A stretch of DNA of 64,000 bases, from contig NW_024464918.1 of NCBI RefSeq assembly GCF_017591425.1, positions 7,128,001 through 7,192,000 of the forward strand, read 5' to 3'. The notes beneath the pieces were generated by a model, which worked only from the letters and a program-made list of their open reading frames with translations, searched no databases and was not told the origin of the DNA. Positions 23,071-35,559 of this stretch are shown here, piece by piece. The DNA is from Ochotona curzoniae (Eukaryota; Chordata; Mammalia; Lagomorpha; Ochotonidae). The position numbers and the translations under genes were made by a program. Each line of letters opens with the position of its first letter. The stretch's first letter is position 1.

Positions 23071-24239
23071 TCCAACAGGGTCTCTTAAAGAAATAAAAAG
23101 CAGATGTCCTTCTTGTTAGTCTAGGCACTCACTGTGAGTGCTGATAGCCTCCTCCCATGCCCATTTCCCATCAGGTGGCCCCATCCCAGAACAATCTGCA
23201 GTCACTCTGAAATGCAGATGCTTGGAGGTCATCGTTGGCCACACATGGGGAAAACACTCAATGGTGAGCAGGGATCAGCAAACACACAGCCAACAGATAC
23301 TACTACATATCTGCCATGATCCTGTGCAAAGTTAGCCACTGCAGATAAGCTTGAGAGAGACGTGGCTGTGGCTGAGCCTGTGTCCCTCTCCACATGTTCA
23401 CCAGACCCATTGCCAGCACACTAGGAGATGCGTGCAATTAGTTCACCTCTCAAGCATTCTGCACCACAGTGATTCTCCATGCTCTCTCCGTGGTGAGTTG
23501 TGGAAAGTGAGACCTGGTGACATGGCTTCTGCCTACCAAACTGTGTTCCTCTTTCAGACCAATGCTGCTCTCACCTACTATTATTTCTCCTTGTCCAGGG
23601 ATCACTCCTAGCCCCCTGCCCCCGGGGTGTCATCGTGGGAACCCTAGGAATCTGAGCTCTTTTCCCTCACTTAGAATGAAAGCTAGGGGATCATGTGTCC
23701 TTAAACTATAATTTGCTTGCATTTGGCGGCTTCCTATCCAGCACCACAATAGTCCTCTATGTAAATCAGATTTATTTATTCATAGGCACTAGCATTCCAT
23801 TACTTTCATCAAAACCAGTCAAGCTGCATTCAGCTGTTTCTGCATTCTTATAAACTAACTGGAAAAGCAATTAACATTCGCTAGCACTTTAGACAGTGGG
23901 AACTGGGTGAGGGACCCCAGCACACTCCCGATAACACAAGGTCTGTAGGTGGATGGCGGTGCAAAATGACTGCTCCTCTGTGTCGAGGGAGATAAGAGAA
24001 GTGACACAGATTAAAACAAATTGTTGATCCATACCAGGGAGAAGCTAGGGAAACAATAGAAGTAAAAGCATAAATGTCAATTTGGGATGATAAAGGATAC
24101 AATCTAAATGTAATATGAGAGGCCCCCAGACAAAAGCAAGAAATAGAGATTGCACATTAGTGAAGTATCAAAGTACTGGAGCATGATAATACACACGCGC
24201 ACACACGGAGTCATATGTTCCCAGCATATGAAAATACAA
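23071..24239. other. Unique non-coding stretch
   Basis: No gene or confident repeat. A short alternating CA/CG run sits near 24190-24206. Confidence 0.4.
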
Positions 24240-24960
24240 GCAACACATTGTTGATTGCTCAGCAAACCCAATTATGAATTAACCCGCTACTACGGAAATT
24301 CTCCAAAATTATGCTCATTTCAAGCTGCTCGAAAGAACATTTTGTCCCCGTGGTAAGTTTGCTTCCCATATTGGCTCCACTCTCCCGCTCCTTTCTCGTC
24401 TAAGTGCCTACAGGCTACAGAAAATACATAATAATAATAATAACAAAGAACTGATCTGATTGTCTGCCTAACAGGAGGCTCTGGCCCAGCACTTACTGGT
24501 CTCTCTGACAGAACGATTAAGAGTGAGGTCAGCCTACAAGGTCACGGTCTCAGCTTCCAAAACACTGCCACACGGCTCCTGACTCCCTCCCTGGCAAGCG
24601 CTCTGGATAAGTCAAGATCTGAGAATTCATTCCTAATTACTCCAGTGTCAATTCCAGTCCTGCCTTTATGGTGACAAAAATCAAACTGTGGGCTCAGCTG
24701 TGGCTCTGTCTAATATAATAGCTGCAGCTTGCTAACGTGGCAGGCAGAGCTGAGAGGGACGTGTGTAGGTGGTACCACGTCCCACTGTCCTTCCGACTGG
24801 GGTAGCATCTCATGCCTGATGGGCCTCAAGTGTCAGAGTGGTTGTTAATTACCCAAACAGTCAGTAGGAGCAGTGGGTCCCAGGGAATCAGCTGCATCCT
24901 GGAAATATTGTGTGTTTGTTCAATGTAAATTTCAGAAATGTGCTTTCCAAACTAGCAGTG
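24240..24960. promoter_or_regulatory. Candidate conserved non-coding element (24.2-25.0 kb)
   Basis: Repeat-free block with 'caattatgaattaaccc' (about 24269-24285), 'ccaaaattatgctcatttc', 'tcctaattactccag' (about 24631-24645), 'gtgacaaaaatcaaactgtggg' and 'gttgttaattacccaaac' (about 24841-24858), plus an (AAT)n run near 24429-24442. Dense TAATTA-type cores and no coding frame suggest a regulatory element. The statement rests on appearance. Confidence 0.35.
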
Positions 24961-26996
24961 ACTGTACTTGCTCACCACAACCAACACACTTTTTATCGAA
25001 GACAAAAAACATAAATAAACCCTTCTTGAGATCCTAGATATGATGCCAAAAATGCATATAAAAATCAATGTTTTGAAAGGCAAGCAATGTGCAATTGCAT
25101 CATGGTTTAAGTTTTATTATGGACTACCTTTGTGCTACATATTGTGCTAACTGGTGCATGTCATTTAAAGTTGGTGGTTGTAATTATTGTCCTTTGCAGC
25201 CAATAATACAATAATTTCAATAATAATAATAATATTTGGCTAGCCTTGAGAATCCTCACAAAATATTTACCAAATTCTCATATTAGGAATATTAGTGATC
25301 TTTAAAGTCAACTGCATCTAATCAATGCATATGGAGTCTCCACTGAAGGCCAGGGGACATGGTAGGCACAGGGAGACAGACACGGGCAAGACACTTCACT
25401 GTGAAGACTTCTTTTGCATTCTGTTTCCGCTTGGCCAGGCGCTCAAGAGCCAAGAACGGAAGAATGGTGTTTAGCTGTGGGAGAAGTGCTTCCCTTGGAT
25501 CTCAATCATTTGTCCTCACCATCAACTGCCCCATTTTACGTGCTTGGGAGCAGGTGGTGATGCTTTGCTTCTTCCTAGTGTGTTCTTGTACATCTTTCAT
25601 CCCTCATCTCAGGTGAAAATAAACTCCTTAAGCTACTCGGTAACTATCATAAAAAAATAATTCTTTGCCTAGGGACACTGGTGCTTCCTAATTCACCAAC
25701 TCAGGGCTCTGAATCTACTGGGCTTCCAGCATGCCAGTCACACAAGCCCCAGAGAAGGCAACAGCTTATCCCCGGATGCAGCTGTGGCCTCAGGGTGCTC
25801 CCATTCCTTTCCTCAGATTCAGCAGTGGATTTTTTTTTTCCTTGGGCCAGATCCAGCATTCACAAATCACCCTGGACACAGGGAGGAAGGTTCTCCTCTA
25901 CTTCAGCTTACACCTGATTACGTGGGAGTGAGGAAAGTGAGTGAAGGGAGACAGGAAATACAACTGCACTCCTGCAACAACCCCTGCTTTCCAAGCAAAG
26001 GCAGGTGCACGGGATGCCTGGCAGGCTCAGTGAAGGGCTTTTCACTGTCTAAATGCCACCACCAGTGCAGCCATCCCTGGTCAGGCACAGCTGTTCCTCC
26101 CTGCCTGTCACTAACTCCGGATTAGGGCCATGCACCTCTCAACACGGGTTCTCCATCAGAAACTCAACAGAGCTCCTTGAAGTTGCAACATTCAAAACAG
26201 GGAGGCCAGAGCTGCTGAGCTTGGCATGTGCAACGGGTGGTCCAACTAACCACGGAGACTGGGCAGCTGTTTCTGCTAAGCCTGAGAAGGACCAGAGCCG
26301 CCAAAGCAAGGGCGGTGGGCTACTGAGAGTAAGTGAGACCGCCCACGAATGTCTCTTTCTTTCTTTCTTTTTTTTTTCCCTTTCTTTCTCTTCACCCCCC
26401 ACCTCCTCTTTTGGCTCCAGGGCCTCCCTCCCTGTCAGGAAGAGCCACGCTCTGCTCCCAGGCATCCCAGTCTTTCAAGGTGAACTCTACTCTAGGAGAT
26501 GTGCTCCTCAGCAAAGGCTGGGGGAGCAGGGAGAAAGGGGGGCCAGATCAAAGATGCCTTTGAAGTGAGTATAATTTTTGGAATGTTGCTAAGACTGTAA
26601 CACACAGTTCAGCAGGAAATTGGCTCTGGAAACAGCTTTGTAGTTGCTCCCTGGGACGAATGATTTCCCTGACCTGGTGGCAAAGGTGCGGAGCCCAACA
26701 GCAGGGAGAGGAAGATTGCTGACTCTCACCGATCGGATTTACATTTCCCACCAACCAAGTCCTTTGGCTCTGACTCTCTGAACAAAAGTGCAGGAGAAGA
26801 ATGTCTGAAACAAACTCCCGGAGGAAACTGGGGTCTTTCAATGGATTTGGAGTTGGTTCCAAAGCTGGACATAAAGGACTGGCAGAATATTTTGATTCCC
26901 ACGGTAGGTTGGATATAGCAACAACTGTGTAACTAAACCAGCCAGCATCAGTGGACTGTTTATCATACACAGTCCCTCTGAGGAGTGAAGTTATAC
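24961..26996. other. Mostly unique non-coding stretch
   Basis: 25100-25200 has a vague MIR-like wording. 25214-25236 is an (AAT)n run and 26349-26400 a pyrimidine-rich tract. The 171-codon plus frame (26053-26568) and 153-codon minus frame (26548-27009) lack domains, and the former runs through the pyrimidine tract. No gene called. Confidence 0.42.
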
Positions 26997-27215
26997 TAGG
27001 GTACTTCAAAAAGTTCAGGGAAAAATAAAATTAAAGGTGCATTTTGGTGCCGGAATTGTCAAAAATTCATGTATGTATATGAGGGGTCTCCAGAAAATTC
27101 ACAGGGAACACATATTATGAGCAAAAACTAGACACAGCTTTCAAAATTATTTTGCACTGAAATAAACAGCTTCTAATTCCAACTTTCTATAAACTTTTTG
27201 GATTATTCTCATGTA
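26997..27215 (+). repeat. Mariner-like element with both ends
   Basis: Left terminus 'gggtacttcaaaaagttcaggg' (about 26999-27020). Right terminus 'ctataaactttttggattattctc' (about 27188-27210), which is a decayed inverted copy of the left. The interior has 'gcattttggtgccgg' and 'actgaaataaacag', which recur in the sister copies. Length is about 210 bp, so it is non-autonomous with no transposase frame. Ends lie near TA dinucleotides as mariner insertion requires. Confidence 0.6.
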
Positions 27216-27224
27216 CAATATCAG

Positions 27225-27465
27225 GAAATGTGTTTAGCACAGTGCCTGTACCAACTGCTCAGTATATGCTGTTAGATTCTTTAATCCTCATCACAAACCT
27301 ATAAATTAGGTTCTCTAAAAAACCCTCACTCTACAGAAAAAAGAAACTGAGGTCCATGGAGAAAATTACTGCAGAGTAAGTGGCAGGACAGATCATTAAA
27401 GACGCATCTATCTGGATCTGAACTCACAAACTCTTATTCATGCACCATGTAACCAAGCATCTGGG
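27225..27465 (+). repeat. MIR SINE
   Basis: Order 'gtgtttagcacagtgcctgtacc', 'ctcagtatatgctg', 'tttaatcctcatcacaaacctataaattagg', 'ctacagaaaaaagaaactgaggtcc' and 'agtaagtggcaggacag' gives MIR-like segments. The mixture of motif orders suggests a rearranged or paired MIR remnant. Confidence 0.6.
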
Positions 27466-28254
27466 AGAAGCAGAATTAAGGATTAAGCCCGTTTTGTAAT
27501 CATGAATGTCTTCCAAATTAAAGAAACACCAGCTTTCCATGAAATGCAATGTTGGGCATGTTTTCCTTCAGTGAAAGAAACCGAGAACAGTCTTTCGTGC
27601 TAGGACATTGGGTTTCTTTCTTAGGGATGTTATGCAGGTTGAAGGTGTTTTGCTCGTTGAGTTTATACCTTTAATTTCTCTAGTTTTTGTTGTCAAGGGA
27701 AGGACTGAAGAGTACAGACCAGGTCGATGATCGGTAAATTGACACAGAGTAACAAAAGGTTTTGCTGGAAAAGGGAGACTTTGGCTGCGTGTAAGAAAAA
27801 ATCCGCAGCGTAACACAGTCCAATGCCAGCTGAAGGGAGCTGATGGATAGTGCGGGTGGGCGGCGGGTGGGGGTGTGTGTGTGTGTAGGGAAGAGGAGCA
27901 ATACGGAGCCAGCTTCACCGAACAGGAGGGGGAAAGACACTTCCAAGAACAGATTCAGACACCTTAAATGAATGCTTGGTTGGGCTGAGATTTGACCATA
28001 TGTTGTCAGGAATTTAATTTCTTCCTTTTTCTCCTGTCTCTCCAACTCCCTTCCCTACTGCTGTGGACTAAAACCTTCTTTGACAACATCACGGCTCACT
28101 GTGCTTCCTGTGTCATTCAGGGTCTACAGCTTTTGCATTTGTAAGCACTGAAAAGTTAGCTCCTTAGAGCTGGGGGTACATCCTAACTTTCCCTCCCTCC
28201 CTTACTCCATGCTATTATCTTCTCATGCTATTCAGGCATGAGGGTACCAGAAAG
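27466..28254. other. Unique non-coding stretch
   Basis: No gene is seen. A short (GT)n run lies at about 27869-27886. Minus frames of 116-121 codons (27568-28045) overlap each other in different phases and are treated as chance. Confidence 0.4.
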
Positions 28255-28760
28255 GGTTGGGGGTATGGTTGATGGAATAATGACCCCATAAAAAGATTTG
28301 TATCCTCACCTTCAGAATCTGTGCATATGTTAGGTTACTTGGTAACCTTGATTGAATTATGTGACCTCAAAGAAAGAGATATTGACATCATTATCCCTGG
28401 TAGCTCAAAATGTGACCTTATTTGGAGACAGGGTAAATGTTAAGCAGTTAAGAAAAGGTCATATAGGTACAGAGAGGGCTGCTCCCCTAGGTGACTGGTG
28501 TCCTTTGAAGAAGACAGCCATAGGAAGACACAGAGAGAAGACCATGTGATGACATCAGTAGAGACTGAAGTGATGCAATTGCAGGCCAAGAAGCACCAAG
28601 GCCTGCTGACAGGTCAGCCCAAGCTAGAAGGAAGCAAGGGAGAATTCCTCTAAAGAGAGCACGGTCCTGCTGATACCTCACCTTTGCACTTCGGAACTCC
28701 AGAACTGTGGCACAGTATCTTTCTGATGTAGGAAACCATCTACTTTGTGGTGCTTTGATG
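28255..28760 (+). repeat. Ancient LTR-like repeat (MaLR/ERVL type likely)
   Basis: Follows a widespread mammalian repeat: 'ataatgaccccataaaaagatttgtatcc', 'tgaccttatttggagacagggtaaatg', 'gactggtgtcctttgaagaagac', 'agaccatgtgatgacatcagtagag', 'gcaggccaagaagcaccaagg', 'aactccagaactgtggcac' and 'ctttgtggtgctttgatg'. I believe this is a solo LTR of the MaLR/ERVL group, but I am not sure of the family name. No viral coding sequence is present. Confidence 0.65.
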
Positions 28761-28799
28761 TTAAAAGGTCTAGGACCTGAATATAGGTGTCAAGGAGTA

Positions 28800-29110
28800 A
28801 GGAAGGATGGGGGCCAAACGAAGGCTGATGATCAGCTGACTTTGAGATAGGGAGAGATTATACTGGTTTATCTTGGTAGACTCAATGTAAACAAAGAAGT
28901 TTTCAAAAGTGGAAGGAGGATGCAGTGGAGAGAACCCGAGAGGAATAACATGAGAAAGACAGATGAAGGGCGGCACTGCCAGCTTTGAAGATGGGGGAAG
29001 AGGTTATTAGAATTCAGGCATCTTCTAGAAATTGGGAAAGGAAGGGAAGCATTTTCACCTGAGCCTTGAACAATAGATAGCAGTTCCAGAAGCACCTTCA
29101 CTTTAGCCAG
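28800..29110 (+). repeat. Second ancient LTR-like repeat
   Basis: Contains 'ctttgagatagggagagattatactgg', 'gactcaatgtaa', 'aaaagtggaaggaggatgcag', 'gccagctttgaagatgggggaag' and 'catcttctagaaattggg'. This is a characteristic run of a common old mammalian repeat of the same type as its left neighbour. The two may be a composite. Confidence 0.55.
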
Positions 29111-29367
29111 AATCGAGCCATTCCTTCTGATTTCTAGATCTCTGGGATACCATATTTGTAGAGTTAAGTCCTGACATTAGGGTAATCTGCTATAGAAAAC
29201 ACAAAATGTTGTTATAAGGAGATGATAAAAGGAGAGGTCAGGAATTCCCCAACCCAGTACAACACAGTGGGAAATGGAAAAAGATTAATTTCTCTCCTTT
29301 CTGGTTTTCCAATTTAAGTCATATACATGATTGTCTTTGTTTTACATTCCAAAAAAAATAAAAGTAG

Positions 29368-29582
29368 CAATAATAATAATGGCTACTACTACCTATTGAT
29401 TATTCACCAGGTATAGGCACCATTATTAACACTTAACATACATGACCTTTTTCAATCTTTGCAATGATTTTAGGAAATGAGGCATTGCTCTTGGGTCCGT
29501 TCTAGATGAGTCAGAAACAATACAGACTCTGCAACTTGACCAAGGTTCCACAGCTGGTCACTGGTGAAGACCTAATTTAGTA
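29368..29582 (+). repeat. MIR SINE
   Basis: The clearest MIR of the window: 'taataataatggctactactacctattgattattcaccaggtatagg', 'attattaacacttaacatacatgacc', 'tttaggaaatgaggc', 'actctgcaacttgaccaaggttccacagctggtcactgg'. Confidence 0.8.
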
Positions 29583-30879
29583 GTCAGAAATGGGAACTGG
29601 GAAGAAACCCAAAAGTTCCTGGGATGAATCGACTTCTTTAGGACAGCATGGAATGGGACAGCCAGACCTAGTAGGAGAAAGAGACACAACATTTCTTTCC
29701 TTCCTGCCCATAAAAATGTTAGCCGAAGACATGTACACTGGAAGCTGTTGCTTATCTCAGTTTAAGACTTCTATTATTTTAATTTCCTTACCACGAAACA
29801 GCAATAGCTCCATGTTGAAGATATTACAAAGTTTAATGATAATCTGTACTCAGAGTTGGCAGTAAAAGGATTGAGAAATGGTAACATGTTGCTTTTCTTC
29901 CCTATTTCCAATTTGATGCCAATAGCTTGTCGAGAAAAGGACAAAAAGAGTGTCTGCATAAATAAATATGGTTTGTAATAGCACTTAAATTTACTCTTCC
30001 TGACTGATACAAAAACACAAAGGGTGATAGTATGCGATGCTTGCTTCTTCTGTCAGTTTATCAAAGTTTACAAAGACGACTGATCTTTGGCACAGAAAGA
30101 AGACACTAAAAATCCCACACCCCCAATATGGAATCAGTTCATTAGAATATAGTCAATGCTGTAGTTTAAGAGGCACAGAGATGCCGTTACAGCAGTCCAT
30201 TGGCCAGCTGGCCAGGGAGCTCCGGCAAGTGTCCCGGCAGCTCCGTCATGCTAAAGTGGCTGTGTCGTTTGTTGAAATGCAGAGATGTGAAGGAAAACAA
30301 AACCACCAGGCGTTCCAAGAGATACCCTCTCATCCATCACTTCATGCCCGTCTGAACCTTCCTTGCTGCTTGGCTGGTTCTGGTCCATGCGGGCCTGCCT
30401 TCTCCTTTCCCTGCCTTTGCCCAAGGAGTACCAGTGGCTGATGCAAGGAATAATGATGAACAGAATATATATCAAAGGGATCATTCTTAGACTCCACTTA
30501 CTCCCAAGAGAAGAAAATCTACACTGAACTTCTGTATGCAAGACCGCAACATCCTAAAATTACCAAATTCTTTGCTTCTTCCCTCTGCTTCACACTGGAA
30601 TTCTGATATTCTTTATTCTTCTAATTTGTCCCTTGGATATCTTTCTAAAATAATAAACATGCTATTTATTTTTTCATGCTCTTAGGATGTCTGGATTGTA
30701 GAATGATATGCTGCAAGTTTGTAAAAGGAACATGTGAAATGATATTTCACTCATCTGCTGCTCTTCTCTCAATTTCTCTGCGTGACTAGCTCTGTGATCA
30801 TGTGACCCTAGGCTGCCTATTCTGTGCTGGCTGTTGATCAGCAATGACTGGGGGTGTGGTCCCAAAAACTGGAAGGGAG
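29583..30879. other. Unique non-coding stretch
   Basis: No gene is called. A 134-codon frame (30037-30441) includes a charged helical-looking part (about 30181-30290) but no conserved domain that I know. The rest has no recognisable structure. Confidence 0.4.
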
Positions 30880-31425
30880 GGAAATCTAAGCGCCCATCAG
30901 CAGGTGAATGATCAATGAAAATGAGGCACACAGACATAACAGCACACTGCCAAGTCTTGAAAGAGAAGGAAACTCTTAAATGCAACAAAACGGTCAGACC
31001 CTCAGAACATCGTGCAGAGTGAGGAAGAGCGAATAAATCAGTCACAGAATGGGAAAATATTACATCGCTGCCTATGTGGAATCTACTAAAGTTGAATTCA
31101 CAGCAGTAGACAGCACAATGGTGATTACCAGGGACAAGGAGGTAGGGAACTTGAGGAGATGTTGGTAAAGAGACACAGAAATCTCAACTGTTCTACAGTA
31201 AGATAAAAGGAGCTATAAGTTCAAGAGATCCACAGCCAACATGACGATCATGTTTCAGAAGCATGTGAAGTATATGTGAAAACCACTGAGAACACACTTC
31301 AAATGTTCTTACCAAGGAAGTATGTGAGTTAAGGCTATGTTAATTAGCTTGACTTAGCCATTCCATAGTGTGTGTACATGTTGTACAGCATAAATACATA
31401 TTTTTTTATTTCTCACTTAAAACAA
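30880..31425 (+). repeat. L1M/L1MA-type 3'-end fragment
   Basis: Follows the 3' end of an old L1: 'cccatcagcaggtgaatgatcaatgaaaatg', 'catcgtgcagagtgaggaagagcg', 'cctatgtggaatctactaaagttgaattcac', 'acagcacaatggtgattaccaggg', 'ctatgttaattagcttgacttagccattcc' and 'tgtacagcataaatacat'. 5'-truncated, with no open frame. Confidence 0.8.
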
Positions 31426-32489
31426 GTTTTTAAAAGGCTATTAAAAATAAGAGTGAAATCCTCATGGGCTGTAAGCCACTATTCTAGGCTGTACTTATTT
31501 CTGTATGATATATCCCAGGAGGACAAGGGTACTGCCTGACACACAACACACATATACAGATATTCACGGCATGCATGAGTGTTGCTTTGACTTTTTCTCA
31601 TACCCCTTCTTACTCCTGCCCAAGTGCTCCAGAATAACCCAGGGCTGCCGCTTGTGCAGTGCTGCTGCCCCACCCAGACATGGTATCCAACAGACGCTTG
31701 TTGATTTTATTTGAGCTCCTCACCTCACTGCCTGCCCTTTAACATGTATTGTCATTTTCTCTGAAATAACTGTGCTACAGTCACAATTAAAACCATAGGC
31801 TGTTATATTCCTCCCAAGCAAAACATGATATTATTATACCTTACCACAAAAGGAAATAGAAAATCACTCTTAATTCTGGAGATTGTTGCAGTTAAAGAAA
31901 ATGTAAATCTTCTAATAAGAAGTTTACATTTTGAGCTCATAATAATAGGGTTTTCGTGCATAAACATGCTTTTTTTTTCTGGGGCTTGTTTAACCAAAAA
32001 AATATGTATTCATAAATTATATAGTCCTCAATTTAACAGATATCCAAAGGGAATCTGAGAGTAATGAAAGGTTCTTGCTGTTAAGCATTTAACTGTGCTG
32101 CTACAGATTTACTTATCTTAATGTAACTTAGGACAAATTATTTCGCTTATACATATATCTCCTTCATGATTAAGAATATTCTTGCACAGAAAGATTCTCT
32201 CTAGTGTCAATATTCAAGATAAAGGACGCTAACTATTCAGAATTGCTTGCCCCAAGGAAGAATGGTTTAGTAATAGTGAAAGTTGAGTATAAAGGTTGCA
32301 TTTTTCTTTTTTGGAAGAAATGCGTATGAATTGAGCTATAAGTCAGTGGATGTCAACGATGCTCTTTCTCTGCAAGAACAGTTGGGATCTTGAAGCTATC
32401 AAGACAAAGATACTAGAAGTTTTCCTCCTCCAAAAAGAACAGCTTCAGTCTCCTTATTTGTAACTGATGGAAAAAGAATATAAAGCACA
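31426..32489. other. Unique AT-rich stretch
   Basis: No gene or confident repeat. 31800-32300 is AT-rich single-copy-looking sequence. Confidence 0.4.
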
Positions 32490-32790
32490 CATCTTTGAGA
32501 GGTAACTTTAATGGGTTTTGCCATTTTGGCTACTCCAGGGAATCATATCTGTGAGATTCTCATTTCGCATGATCACTGCCCTGAATGGCAAGAGCATTTA
32601 ATCTTGCATGCCAATTCTGATTGATTAGCGGTGGCTGTCTTGAGGACTGTTGAGGAGTATTGGCAGGTTGCATCTGTTCCCAGCTGGAAAGAGGGCTGTG
32701 ATCGATTAGTGATGTCTTCCCCGGGTATAAGAATGATAAGTAGTACCACGTGTATTTAGGATCTGCCAAAAGGGTGATGGTTTAAAAACC
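32490..32790. promoter_or_regulatory. Candidate conserved non-coding element (32.5-32.8 kb)
   Basis: Repeat-free block with 'ttctgattgattagcggtgg' (about 32615-32634; HOX/PBX-like ATTGATTAG core), 'cgcatgatcactg' and 'gtgatcgattagtgatg' (about 32698-32714). No coding frame of note. Inferred from texture only. Confidence 0.3.
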
Positions 32791-34008
32791 AGGAGAAAGA
32801 TTTCACTGTGTTGGCACTGAAGATAATAAACTAATTTCACACATCAAAAGGGCCAAAATTTTACACTTAAAAAAAAATGTTTTGTGGTAGACTTAGAAGT
32901 TTAACTCAGCAATTAGATAATGATTTGCCTAATATACCCTGTAAAATAAAAATATTGACATAAAGTCTTACATTTTGTACAAATAAATTCATGCTGAAAG
33001 ATAGACTTACTCACAATTCTATATTCAGGTGCTAGCAACAGGCTAAATTTGCCCCTCATGCTAGGATTTGATTTTTCTCTTCTTATCGCATATGTGCTGT
33101 TTGCTTGTTAAAACCTACACATTTGAATCATTATAAATACCTGAATTTTGGTGTTCACATTTCAACTTTCCTTTTTTTTTTTTTTTTTTGCTAAGAATTA
33201 GACTTTTAATCTTTGCACATGCAGATTTGATAATTGATTGTTAAATGAAGGTTGGCCAGGACTCAAAGAAAACCTAAAGTGTACTGACAAAACCTAATGA
33301 CCACACAATTATAAAGCACAGGTAGTGCTTATTCTAAACAGTGAGTCTCCACAATGCAGATTTCGTTAAGAGTAATTTGACAGTGACATTGCAACAATAC
33401 TTCTGATAATCCTTCATTCCCTAAAGAAGGGGGGGATTAAGCACGTGGGATCACAGTATGCTGCAGAACAAAGGGACAACAGTTAATATTTTGAAAGTGA
33501 AGAGATGATCAGATATTTGGTCTATTTCCACTTCAACAAATTGTAAAAAACTGACAGGATGAAATTAAAAAAAAAAAGCAACATGTATTCTTCAAGTTTC
33601 TGGTTTATTTTGTCCTTTTCCTTTAGAAAATGAGTTGTTTCTCTCTCATTTTCTGTCTCTCGCAGAAGAGGATCAAACTGGCTCAATTTTTTACTTAAAA
33701 AAGAGAGAAAATATGAAAACACAAAACTCAGCAGAAATGTCATACTGGGGAATCATAATAAGCATTTAATATTATTTAAGTCATGCATAACCACTAAAAT
33801 ATATGACCCCTTTCCATAAATTGAAAGACACTGTATTCAGCAGATTATGGGTCTCAAGTGCTGAAGTAAGGGGAAGCTCCAAAGATGCCACACCTTGTAG
33901 ACCAAAAGATTAACGCTGATCTGTGCTAACTTTTGTTCTTAGCCAGTTAAGCTCAGCCTGAAGAACTGCCAGGGTTGGGATTTCTTCCTAGCTCATCGGG
34001 TTTTACTT
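32791..34008. other. Unique AT-rich stretch
   Basis: No gene or confident repeat. A poly-T run lies at 33172-33189 and a poly-A run at 33568-33578. 33200-33480 looks single-copy and may be conserved, but no feature stands out. Confidence 0.4.
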
Positions 34009-34196
34009 GAGGGAACTTCAAAAAGTTTGTGAGAAAAAAAATGGAGCAACATGATATTTATGTTTTTAAAATCTTTAAAAAAATCATGCATACTACAGAC
34101 TTTCAGAATGTCCATGGATAATGTATCTAATGAAAAAAAAATGTGCATGGGTTATAATTTTTCTTTCACCAAACTGAACATATTTAATTCTTTCTA
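34009..34196 (+). repeat. Mariner-like element remnant
   Basis: Left terminus 'gagggaacttcaaaaagtttgtgag' (34009-34033), interior 'tgtgcatgggttataatttttctttcaccaaactgaacatattt'. The right inverted repeat has decayed or been lost. Same family as the 27.0 and 37.7 kb copies. Confidence 0.5.
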
Positions 34197-34199
34197 CAA

Positions 34200-34700
34200 G
34201 CACACTTTTTATGACTGGGGTTTCTGTAATGGGCGGAGGAAGGAGTGAGAGACTGAAAGAGCAAGAATAGAGAGCAGAGCAGAGGCTAAGAGTATGGAGA
34301 ATGGACCGTTTGCTAAGGCCTTGCCAGTGGTTTCCCAAAACACTTAGACCATCTGCTGGGCACACAGTGCGTGGTTCTAACAAGAAAAGCCTGGAACAGA
34401 ATGATCCTGAGAAACAGGAAGTGGCCGAAAGAATTACACCTGCCAAAGACCAAGTCAAAAAACTTAAGAGACACCATCCAGTTGAGTGCTCTTATTTTAC
34501 AAAACAGGGGAATGGTGGCTTCAGGAGTAAGGTCTGCCCTCAATGACTTTTTCTCCATAGGACATCCTCTAGGTACCAAACAGGATCGCACCTCTTTTGG
34601 AGTGTTTCAGTGTCCTGAACTCTGATTTCATCAAGTCCGCACAGTATCATTGAGAAAAATTTGTTGTATGGTATGATTGCAAAGTTGGGGAGGCTGCAGA
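34200..34700 (+). pseudogene. Possible processed-pseudogene-like segment, identity unknown
   Basis: An ATG at 34292 in a purine-rich 'gagtatggagaatgg' context opens a short frame that stops within about 20 codons. A second frame over 34301-34546 carries a charged, lysine/glutamate-rich stretch (about 34365-34465) resembling a soluble or coiled protein. No intron-like boundaries, no poly-A tail and no target duplication could be confirmed, and I do not recognise the parent. It may be chance. Confidence 0.2.
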
Positions 34701-35559
34701 AGAGAAGAAACAGTACTTGTTCTGAATGTTTCAGTTCTGTAATATGGCTACAAGAGTTTAACCAACATAGATATTTTTGTTTATGAAATGATCTAAGCAA
34801 AACTGGTAAAAACTGTCTTAACCAGAACAGTTTTTATTTCTGCATATTAGTGTTTCATATTTGTTGCTTAAAGTTATTGAGTCAGTGTTATTAATAGTGG
34901 CAATGTTCAACTTCCGTCAGAATATTTGGTAAGACATGGTCTGAAATCTCTTAAAATTGATGTACGATGCTGTGGAATGTAATACTTCAGACTTATGCTC
35001 TCTTAAGTTACTGTGCTGTCTTTGTGTTAGATTTCACCCCCTCTAACCTCTAAGAAAGAGGACCTCTTCCAGCTGGATATCAAGACTCAAAATATCTGCT
35101 CCCAATCGTACTGGCTCAATTTTCACAAATTTTGCTTCTCTCTTTTCTAATCCAAGAAATGTAATATAGTCAATCATCAAAGAGCCTCAAAAAAAAAAAA
35201 AAGGAAGAAACAACAAGGGCACAATTCCAGTCCTTCACCCCCAATGCACAACTTTACATTAAAAAAAAAAAAAGCAAAATGAATGGTGCTCCTGGAGCTG
35301 AGCACCTGCTGTGCTGAGTACCCTCTGGTGTGCATCCGATGGCCTTGCGGAATCAAGATCCTGACTCTTAAGCCTCATTACAGGCAGGCTGAAGCCAGAG
35401 TGGGTAGGAGGTGCAGATGATTGCTTCAAAATGCTGACCTTGAGTAGTTTTGTCAAAGGAGAAATTGAGGGGTTTGATCGTGGCCACTGAGTTCAGGGTT
35501 GGTGGGTTACAGTGCCTTTCTCAGAAAATCAGGGGCTGCACTTGGGCAAACAGGTGCAA
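34701..35559. other. Unique non-coding stretch
   Basis: AT-rich single-copy-looking DNA with two poly-A runs (35188-35201, 35261-35274). No gene or named repeat. Confidence 0.4.

Noticed and set aside
26053..27009. 171-codon plus and 153-codon minus frames
   Set aside because: They have no recognisable domain. The plus frame crosses a pyrimidine tract encoding a Phe/Ser run.
28255..29110. Possible endogenous retrovirus with genes
   Set aside because: Only LTR-like sequence is present. No gag, pol or env-like frame is seen between or beside the fragments.
30037..30441. 134-codon frame with a short helical-looking segment
   Set aside because: The amphipathic look is limited to about 30 residues, with no family match and no supporting splice or poly-A signals.
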